Source: Acidimicrobiia bacterium
GTDB lineage: Bacteria > Actinomycetota > Acidimicrobiia > Acidimicrobiales > Aldehydirespiratoraceae
Direction: 5' to 3'
Assembly: GCA_022821685.1 (NCBI GenBank)
Contig: JAJEDD010000035.1
Location: 1 to 64,000, forward strand
DNA: 64,000 nucleotides
Part shown: piece by piece, positions 56,789 through 64,000 of the stretch
Position numbering within the stretch: the stretch's first letter is position 1
Layout of the letters: each line of letters begins with the position of its first letter
Program-made: the position numbers and the translations under genes
Notes under the pieces: model-generated
Told to the model about the DNA's origin: nothing
Databases searched by the model: none
What the model saw: the letters and a program-made list of their open reading frames with translations, nothing else

Positions 56789-59016
56789 GTCGCTGCCTCG
56801 GTGGTGAGCCAGCCGGTGCGGTGTTCGTCGAGGGTGTAGGTCCAGCCCGGAGGCACGGCCACGGTGGTGTCGACGTCCTCCATCAGGGCCGGACCCTCGG
56901 CCGAGAACCCGTCTGCGAGCGCGGCGCGGTCATAGACCGGAGTCTCGACCGGGCCCGCGCCGGGCCAGCAGACCTCCCGCACGGTGTGGCCCGGCTGCTC
57001 GCCCCGCCCCGAGAGCGCCCCGGCGCGGTGGTCTTTCTCGCTCCCGTCAGCTCCGCTCGCAGGCCGCTCGGGCTTGGCAGCGGATCGCGCCCCGTTGGCC
57101 CGGCCGCTGAGCTGATACCCCGAGGCGCCGGCCACCAGCCGGAAGAGCTGCACCAGGATGCCTCCGTAGGGGTGGATCGACCCCTCGCCGTAGGCCGCCG
57201 CGAACACCTCGTTGAAGGCGTCGCACACCGCAGCCGCGTCGTCGGAGCCCTCCAGCAGCAGCCGGGGCGACTCGAGCCGCACGGTGTGGTGCTGGCCCCC
57301 GTAGTTCATGTCCAGCTCCAACCGGAGCGTCACCGAGTCCATGCCGAACCCCTCCTCGGCCATGTCCCGCTCGGCCAGCTCGATAAGGCTGCGCACCACC
57401 GAGTTGAAGGCGTCGGTCTCGTCGGTGTGGGCCTCTCCGTCGAAGAGCTGCACCATGCGGGTGCGCTCGTAGGTCTGCATCACGCCCATGGTGGCCACCC
57501 CGTAGGCGTTGAACTCGCTGCCGTGGGGGAAGGTGGCCACGGTGTGCACGTCGGCGTATCCGGCGATGGCGGCGGCGTGCACCGGTCCGGCCCCGCCGAA
57601 GGCGAACATGGTGAAGTCGCGGGGGTCGTGGCCCTCCAACGCGGTCTGGCGGTAGATCTCCTGGCCCATCACACCGTCGATCAGGCGCCGCACCCGCAGC
57701 GCCGCCTCGGCCACGTCGATGCCCAACGGATCGGCGATGCGGCGGGCCAGGGCCCGCTCGGCTCGGCGACGGCTCAGTGGCATGGCCCCGCCCAGGAACC
57801 GGTCGGGGTCGATGAAGCCCAGCACCACGTCGGCGTCGGTGACGGTCGGCTCGGCGCCTCCCTGCGAATAGCAGGCCGGGCCGGGCATGGAGCCGGCGCT
57901 GCGGGGCCCCACCCGCAGTTCGCCGGTGTCGGTGAGGTGGGCGATAGAGCCGCCGCCCGCGCCGATCGAGTAGTTGGCGATCACCGGCAGATGCACCCGC
58001 CAGCGGTCGATCACCGGATCGAACTCGTAGTTGCGGTCCTGCCCGTCGATCACCAGGCCCACATCGAAGCTGGTGCCGCCCATGTCGGCGGTGATCACCC
58101 GGTCGAGCCCGTAGTCGCGGGCCGCCACCGCGGCGCCGGCCAGACCGGCCACCGGCCCGCTGCCCAGCAGGTGCAGGGCGGTGGTGCGGCTGGGCGAGGC
58201 CACCCCGCCGATGTTGCGGGCCACCAGCAGCGGCTTGCGGCAGCCGAGGGCCCGCAGCCGGTCGCCCAGGTCGATGACATGCTGCTCGGTGTCGGGGGCC
58301 AAAAAGGCGCTGAGGATGGTGGTGATGCTTCGCCGGTATTCGTCGAGGCGGGGGGCCACCTCCGACGACAGCAGCACCGGGCAGCGGCCCAGCACCGAGT
58401 CGGGATACTCCCGCCGCACGATCTCGGCCACCTGCCGCTCATGGGCCGGGTTCATGAACGACCAGGCCAGGCACACCGCGATGGCCCGCACCCCCTGGCG
58501 GACCAGGTGGTCGACCGCGGCCAGCACGTCGTCGGTGCTCAGCGGCATGAGCACCTCGCCGAAGCAGTCGATGCGCTCGCGCACCCCCACCCGCAGCGAC
58601 CGGGGCACCAGGTCGTCGGGCCGCTGGGCCCGGGTGCGGTCGATCTGCACCTCCAGGGGCATGCCGTCGGCCCAGGAGCGGGAGCGGGCCACATGCACGG
58701 TGTCCTCCTGTCCGGCGGTGGTGATGAGCCCCACCTTGGGGCCGGTCCGCTCGATCAGGGCATTGGTGCCCACCGTGGTGGAGTACTTGACTGCGTCGGC
58801 GGCGGCGAAGGCATCGGCGGGGTCGCAGCCGAGCCGTCGGGCCGCCTCGCCGATGGCGGCGATCATCCCGTCGGACAAATCGGCATGGGTGGTCAGCGAC
58901 TTGCCGGTGGCCCGACGGCCGTCGAGCACCACGAAGGCGTCGGTGAAGGTCCCCCCGATGTCCACGTCGAGCAGGCTCGGCCCGGCGCTCGCACCGGCGG
59001 CTTCAGCAGACGGCAT
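56785..59016 (-). CDS. Hydantoinase/oxoprolinase A-type protein, acetone carboxylase beta-like
   Basis: A 743-aa ATP-binding subunit. LDVDIGGTFTDAFVVLDG, STTVGTNALIERTG, ADMGGTSFDVGLVIDG, NYSIGAGGGSIA and FAFGGAGPVHAA give the ASKHA nucleotide site. Residues about 632-675 form a polar Arg/Gly/Ala-rich stretch before VREVCWPG, in the same place as the variable stretch of the other HyuA here. It overlaps the gamma-like gene by 14 bp upstream and the HyuB gene downstream, so the three are coupled. Confidence 0.9.
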   Translation of the reverse strand: MPSAEAAGASAGPSLLDVDIGGTFTDAFVVLDGRRATGKSLTTHADLSDGMIAAIGEAARRLGCDPADAFAAADAVKYSTTVGTNALIERTGPKVGLITTAGQEDTVHVARSRSWADGMPLEVQIDRTRAQRPDDLVPRSLRVGVRERIDCFGEVLMPLSTDDVLAAVDHLVRQGVRAIAVCLAWSFMNPAHERQVAEIVRREYPDSVLGRCPVLLSSEVAPRLDEYRRSITTILSAFLAPDTEQHVIDLGDRLRALGCRKPLLVARNIGGVASPSRTTALHLLGSGPVAGLAGAAVAARDYGLDRVITADMGGTSFDVGLVIDGQDRNYEFDPVIDRWRVHLPVIANYSIGAGGGSIAHLTDTGELRVGPRSAGSMPGPACYSQGGAEPTVTDADVVLGFIDPDRFLGGAMPLSRRRAERALARRIADPLGIDVAEAALRVRRLIDGVMGQEIYRQTALEGHDPRDFTMFAFGGAGPVHAAAIAGYADVHTVATFPHGSEFNAYGVATMGVMQTYERTRMVQLFDGEAHTDETDAFNSVVRSLIELAERDMAEEGFGMDSVTLRLELDMNYGGQHHTVRLESPRLLLEGSDDAAAVCDAFNEVFAAAYGEGSIHPYGGILVQLFRLVAGASGYQLSGRANGARSAAKPERPASGADGSEKDHRAGALSGRGEQPGHTVREVCWPGAGPVETPVYDRAALADGFSAEGPALMEDVDTTVAVPPGWTYTLDEHRTGWLTTEAAT

Positions 59017-59338
59017 CGAGGTCGAGCTCTATGTCGTGGGTGATGGGATGGCCCGGCGGCAGGTACTCCACGTCGAACATCACCGCGCAGGACGGGCAGT
59101 AGAACTCCACGATCCGGCACCACTGCGGATCGGGGCTGAACCCGAACTCGGTGGGAGGGTCGAACGGGACGTGGATCTCCCGCGGGTCGCGGTCGTAGAG
59201 GAGGCAGCCCTCCTTGTAGTTGCGCTCCGCCGGCCCGAGGTCGCGCCCGCACCGGTTGCAGATCCAGCGCCGCGAGGCCGGGTCGAGGTCGAGCGCCTCG
59301 GTGATGCGCCGCCGCTCAGCGCCGGAGTCCGTGGCCAC
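59003..59338 (-). CDS. Acetone carboxylase gamma-like zinc-ribbon protein
   Basis: A 111-aa protein. Two CxxC pairs are visible: RRWICNRCGRDLG and FYCPSCAVMFDVEYLPPGHP, with NYKEGCLLYDRDPREIHVP between. This matches the small gamma subunit of acetone carboxylase, though it is shorter than characterised ones. GTG 59338 follows a GGGGAGGA ribosome site. It heads an operon with the HyuA and HyuB genes; substrate (a ketone or other carbonyl) is inferred only from family. Confidence 0.82.
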   Translation of the reverse strand: MATDSGAERRRITEALDLDPASRRWICNRCGRDLGPAERNYKEGCLLYDRDPREIHVPFDPPTEFGFSPDPQWCRIVEFYCPSCAVMFDVEYLPPGHPITHDIELDLDAVC

Positions 59339-59453
59339 GCAGCGATCCTCCCCCCGCTCAGCCCCTGAGTGGCCAGACTGTATACCGTCCGCTTTCTGGG
59401 GGTCAGTTGAGCGGCCGCGACGCGCTTCGGCGGCGCCCCGCCACACTTGGGGG

Positions 59454-61058
<1,605 letters not shown>

Positions 61059-61060
61059 AC

Positions 61061-61097
61061 AGGAACTCCTCGGTGTTGGCGGTGCCCCCGGCCGACC
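61061..61097 (-). pseudogene. 37-bp fragment of an aminopeptidase gene
   Basis: AGGAACTCCTCGGTGTTGGC and the next 17 bases match 61415-61451 inside the intact aminopeptidase gene at 33 of 37 positions. In the same frame it reads SAGGTANTEEFL against SAGGTTNTEEFL. Lies 2 bp after the prfC stop codon. Confidence 0.7.
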
Positions 61098-61107
61098 AGG
61101 ACACTTG

Positions 61108-61135
61108 TTGACATGCCGGGGGGCTTGTCTAGGAT
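61108..61135 (+). promoter_or_regulatory. Strong promoter, TTGACA-N16-TAGGAT
   Basis: A perfect -35 TTGACA (61108-61113), a 16-bp spacer, then TAGGAT (61130-61135). The GTG of the small gene begins 6 nt later, so transcription and translation would start together (leaderless). Confidence 0.75.
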
Positions 61136-61141
61136 GACGCC

Positions 61142-61321
61142 GTGGGGCGTCGATACTTGCTGTTCATTGAAGCGGACTCCGATGAAGATGCCCGCAATAC
61201 GATCAACGAGCTGCTGTCGCTGCCCCGCCCCATCTCGACAGAGATGAAGGGCCCGGTCTCGATCGACGTGGTAGATGTGACAGAGCGAATCGTGAACCAG
61301 CCTTCAGAGATGGCCTCCTAA
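61142..61321 (+). CDS. Small 59-aa protein, leaderless, unknown
   Basis: A 59-aa frame starting at GTG at the predicted transcript start. It begins MGRRYLLFIEADSDEDARNT and ends VTERIVNQPSEMAS, so it is amphipathic with an acidic middle and no membrane helix. A partial relative of its last 14 codons sits at 62952-62996, with 12 of the 15 codons changed mostly at synonymous positions and one residue changed (Met to Leu). That supports translation. It is convergent with and overlaps the aminopeptidase stop by 2 bp. I do not recognise the family. Confidence 0.72.
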   Translation: MGRRYLLFIEADSDEDARNTINELLSLPRPISTEMKGPVSIDVVDVTERIVNQPSEMAS

Positions 61322-62895
61322 GCTGCCGGGGGGAGCGGCGGGACCGACTGGTCGTACAGCCACCGCTCGAGCAGGTCCACCGCGTCGGGTCCGGCGAACT
61401 CTTCGACGATCCCGAGGAACTCCTCGGTGTTGGTAGTGCCGCCGGCTGACCGGTTGTGGTGGGTCCGCAGGATCTCGTAGAACGTGTTGTCGCCGATGTG
61501 CAGGCGCAGGGCGTGCAGGGTGGCGGCGCCGCGGAAATAGATCGACGGGCCGAACAGTTCCCGGATCTCGATGCCTTTGGGCGGTCCCATGCCGTCCGCG
61601 GTCAGCCAGGCGTGAATATCGGCCATGGTGCGGTCGAAGTCTGCGCCGTAGTGCTCGGCCTCGAACATGAGGTGCAGGTAGGTGGCGAAGCCCTCGTTCA
61701 GCCAGATCTCGCTCCAGTCGTCGGGCGACACCGAGTTGCCCAGCCACTGGTGGGCGGCCTCGTGGGCGATGATGCCGGGGCCGATGGTGGCCGGCCCGTG
61801 GATCGACAGCGTCTGGTTCTCCAGCGCCAGGCCGAGCATGAACGGCATCACGATGGTGCCGTAGGCGTCGAACGGGTAGGGGCCGAGGCGCTCTTCCAGG
61901 AAGGCGATCACGCTCGGCGTGACCGAAAGCGCTTGCACCGTCTCGGCCGGAGCGTTGCGGGGCACGTAGTCGCGCAGCCGCGGCCCGCCCGCATGCAGCG
62001 GTCCGTGGTCGATGCGCTCGAAGTCGCCGATGTAGACCGCGGCCAGGTAGCTGGCCATCGGGTCGTCCATGCGCCATGTGTAGGTGGCTTCGCCGTCGTC
62101 GGCGGTCTCGGCGACCAGAAGGCCGTTCGAGGCGGCGGTGGTGCCCTCGGGCACGGTGATCTCGATTTGGTAGGTGGCCTTGTCGGTGGGGTGGTTGTTG
62201 GACGGGAACCAGGTCATCGACCCCGAGGGCTCGCCCAGGGTGTAGATCACCCCGCCACGCTGCAGCCAGCCCATCTCCGAGAACGGCACGCCGGGGTCCA
62301 TGATCGGCTCGGGCATCCCCGAATAGTGGACCTCCACCTCGAACTGCGACCCGGCCACGAGCGAGTCGGCGGGCTGGACGGACAGCTCATGGCCGGATCG
62401 ACTGAACGCGGCGTGGGCGCCGTCCACGGTCACCGAGTGGACCTCCAGCCCCGAGAGGTCCAAGTTGAACGAAGCCAGATCCTCAGCAGCCAGAGCGACA
62501 ATGGCGGCAGAGGCTTCGATCGTGTTGGTCGCGGGGTCGACATCGAGGCTGATCTCGTAGTGCTGCACGTCGTAGCCGGGGTTGCCCAGCCCTGGATAGA
62601 AGCTGTCACCAACCCCAACCGGATCAATCACCTCCACCGTCTCGGCAGGCGCCACCGTCGTCGTCGTGGTCGGCAACTCCGCCGCTGCGGCAGTAGTGGT
62701 TGGCGTCGGCGCCGCCTCGGCGGTGGTGGCGGTTGATACCGGGATTGTCGTAGTCGCAGTGGCTGACGCCGGAACCGACGTGGTGACGGCCACAGAAGTG
62801 GGTGAGGCGGCGTCAGGAGTCTCCATCTCCGGTCCGCCACAGCCAGCAGCCAGCACCGCCGTGGCCACCATGGCCGGCCTCAGGCGAAGAATCAT
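61318..62895 (-). CDS. M1-family metallopeptidase lipoprotein
   Basis: A 525-aa gluzincin. Signal peptide with lipobox LAAGC (Cys19), a long Thr/Val/Ala-rich linker to about residue 85, then M1 N-domain beta sheets and catalytic domain. GLALENQT is the exopeptidase (GAMEN-like) motif. The zinc site is HEAAH at residues 378-382 with Glu401 in WLNEGFATY, the canonical HExxH-18-E spacing. No C-terminal ARM domain. Probably an extracytoplasmic aminopeptidase. ATG 62895 lies 7 nt after TAGGCT. Confidence 0.92.
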   Translation of the reverse strand: MILRLRPAMVATAVLAAGCGGPEMETPDAASPTSVAVTTSVPASATATTTIPVSTATTAEAAPTPTTTAAAAELPTTTTTVAPAETVEVIDPVGVGDSFYPGLGNPGYDVQHYEISLDVDPATNTIEASAAIVALAAEDLASFNLDLSGLEVHSVTVDGAHAAFSRSGHELSVQPADSLVAGSQFEVEVHYSGMPEPIMDPGVPFSEMGWLQRGGVIYTLGEPSGSMTWFPSNNHPTDKATYQIEITVPEGTTAASNGLLVAETADDGEATYTWRMDDPMASYLAAVYIGDFERIDHGPLHAGGPRLRDYVPRNAPAETVQALSVTPSVIAFLEERLGPYPFDAYGTIVMPFMLGLALENQTLSIHGPATIGPGIIAHEAAHQWLGNSVSPDDWSEIWLNEGFATYLHLMFEAEHYGADFDRTMADIHAWLTADGMGPPKGIEIRELFGPSIYFRGAATLHALRLHIGDNTFYEILRTHHNRSAGGTTNTEEFLGIVEEFAGPDAVDLLERWLYDQSVPPLPPAA

Positions 62896-62951
62896 CGTCC
62901 GCAGCCTACGTTCGTCCACAAACGAGCCCCATAGCTCGTAACTTCGCTGCT

Positions 62952-62996
62952 GTCACCGAACGGATTGTCAATCAGCCTTCGGAGCTGGCCTCCTAG
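62952..62996 (+). pseudogene. 3' fragment of a paralogue of the 59-aa gene
   Basis: It encodes VTERIVNQPSELAS and TAG, against VTERIVNQPSEMAS and TAA at the end of the 61142 gene. No start or N-terminal part is present. Differences are mostly at third codon positions, implying past selection on protein. Confidence 0.75.
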
Positions 62997-63001
62997 AAGA
63001 G

Positions 63002-63403
63002 TCAGGATTGGCCGGTCTGTTGCAGGTAGGTCAGGCTGTCGAAGTAGTCGACTCGTTTTGTGATCAGGCCGTCTTGGACGGTTAGGCGCATTACTCCCTG
63101 GATCTCTATGTTCGATCCTTCTACCTCGGCTCGCATGGTGTAGGCGGCTGCGGCTCGGTCGTCCTCGACGATTATGTCGACGACCTCGTAGGCGAGCCCG
63201 GCGAAGGTGGTCAAAAAGTCGGCCAGGCGCTGCTGGTAGGCCGCCTTGCCCCGGCTGGGCAATCCCAACGCGCTGGTGTGGACGTTCTCGAAGTCGTCGC
63301 TCACATGGGCGGCCACCTGCGCCGGGTCGCCCGAGGCGAACGAGGCCAGATACGCCGCCGCCGCAGCCCGGGTGGCGGCCGCCGCCGGCCCGCCCGCGGG
63401 CAC
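63002..63403 (-). CDS. SnoaL-like (NTF2 fold) protein
   Basis: A 133-aa protein with the NTF2-like pattern: AAAAAYLASFASGDPAQVAAHVSDD, FENVHTSALG, then GKAAYQQRLADFLTTF and VQDGLITKRVDYFDSLTYLQQ at the end. SnoaL-like proteins include cyclases, isomerases and uncharacterised enzymes, so the reaction cannot be read. It lies 8 bp downstream of a VOC-family gene on the same strand, suggesting one operon. Confidence 0.82.
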   Translation of the reverse strand: MPAGGPAAAATRAAAAAYLASFASGDPAQVAAHVSDDFENVHTSALGLPSRGKAAYQQRLADFLTTFAGLAYEVVDIIVEDDRAAAAYTMRAEVEGSNIEIQGVMRLTVQDGLITKRVDYFDSLTYLQQTGQS

Positions 63404-63411
63404 AGAGAGGC

Positions 63412-63891
63412 TCAGCGCATCACCTTCTGGGCGTGCGCGTACACGCCCTGGTCGTAGCTGAGCTCGATCATGTTGCCGTCGGGATCGTTGATCATGCAGA
63501 TGTAGCCGATGGGCGGCGGCATTTCGGTGGGGGGCATGGCCAGGCAGCCCTCGTCTCGGGCCCGCTCGGCGGCCTCGTCGAGCTCCTCGCGGCTGGTGAC
63601 CTCCACCCCCAGGTGGGCGAAGGGCGCCAGCGTGGCGATGGGGGCGTCCTTGAACGGATCCGACTCGGGAAAGAACTGGGCCAGCACCAGGATGAACGGC
63701 TTGTCGGGGGAGTCGTCGTGTCCCAGCCAGGCGCCGTAGCCGTCGTCGTCGGAGCGCTTGTCGAGCAGCTTGAGCGGCGTGTGGGCGGTGTACCAGTTGA
63801 TGCTGGCGTCGATGTCGGTCACCCGCAGCGCCACATGGGTCCAGCGGGCCTGCGGCGGATGCACCGCATAGGTGTCGGTGTTGGCGGGCAT
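63412..63891 (-). CDS. VOC-family protein (glyoxalase fold)
   Basis: A 159-aa VOC protein. RWTHVALRVTDIDASINWY, then FAHLGVEVTSREELDEAAER and INDPDGNMIELSYD give the paired beta-alpha-beta-beta-beta modules and metal residues His, His and Glu. Glyoxalase, dioxygenase and isomerase functions are all possible. ATG 63891 is preferred over the upstream open frame. It ends 8 bp before the SnoaL-like gene. Confidence 0.85.
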   Translation of the reverse strand: MPANTDTYAVHPPQARWTHVALRVTDIDASINWYTAHTPLKLLDKRSDDDGYGAWLGHDDSPDKPFILVLAQFFPESDPFKDAPIATLAPFAHLGVEVTSREELDEAAERARDEGCLAMPPTEMPPPIGYICMINDPDGNMIELSYDQGVYAHAQKVMR

Positions 63892-63898
63892 GGCTCGG

Positions 63899-64000
63899 CT
63901 ACTCCTGGGTCCAGCCCTCGGGAACCTGGGGATCATCGCCGCCCTTGGTCCACAGCACGATGGTGTTGCCCCACGGATCCATGAAGGCGTTGTTGAAGCC
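63899..64000 (-). CDS. VOC-like protein, C-terminal end only
   Basis: The last 33 codons of a minus-strand gene whose 5' part lies beyond the window. FMDPWGNTIVLWTKGGDD resembles the final metal-bearing strand of VOC proteins (DPWGN then E/T-rich end). Its stop is 7 bp before the ATG of the complete VOC gene, so they are probably cotranscribed. Confidence 0.6.
   Translation of the reverse strand, partial: GFNNAFMDPWGNTIVLWTKGGDDPQVPEGWTQE

Overview
The window is high-GC DNA with the gene set of a free-living aerobic actinobacterium, most likely a deep-branching group such as Acidimicrobiia. This placement is an inference. The supports are an MshA-type mycothiol glycosyltransferase, an arsenate reductase with an N-terminal helical domain, an acyl-CoA carboxylase with a separate epsilon subunit, a long-tailed DnaX next to the small SRP RNA, abundant GTG starts, and many genes whose start codon lies 6-8 nt after a TANNNT hexamer (leaderless transcription).

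Layout. 1-6444 (minus strand) is a respiratory operon: a b6f-type (split) cytochrome bc complex with an associated ferredoxin and membrane proteins, followed by nuoA of complex I, cut by the window edge. 6571-12822 holds a YbjN-like protein and a giant secreted protein (PPDK-like core, Calx-beta repeats), split by an in-frame TAG. 12881-30162 is mostly housekeeping: mshA, a zinc metallopeptidase, MoaD, tRNA-Lys, cyclophilin, accE/pccB, an OYE-family reductase, arsC, a DNA ligase, a 5'-3' exonuclease, methylmalonyl-CoA epimerase, recR, dnaX and SRP RNA. 30265-38570 contains two tRNA-Ser genes, with an AlbA_2/Schlafen-type protein beside one and a type II restriction-modification pair beside the other. 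pabC- and tadA-like genes lie between. 38642-45978 has a peroxiredoxin, RidA, a kinase-like protein, a fused nicotinate phosphoribosyltransferase-nicotinamidase, xseA/xseB and a polyprenyl diphosphate synthase. 46053-47390 has a broken alcohol dehydrogenase and an AbrB/PIN toxin-antitoxin pair with an operator. 47549-59338 (minus) is a long catabolic run: acyl-CoA ligase, DUF35 protein, thiolase, two HyuA-type subunits, one HyuB and an acetone-carboxylase-gamma-like protein. 59454-64000 has prfC, a 59-aa leaderless gene, an M1 aminopeptidase lipoprotein, a SnoaL-like protein and two VOC proteins.

The most striking feature is a dispersed 137-bp element with inverted ends. It is present in about 13 full, deleted or fragmentary copies throughout the window. 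Copies abut stop codons, extend the C-termini of neighbouring proteins, and in one gene (53291-54322) two copies lie inside the reading frame without breaking it. This resembles in form the Rickettsia palindromic elements. A second oddity is the 61061-62996 region, where fragments of an aminopeptidase gene and of a tiny gene flank their intact versions.
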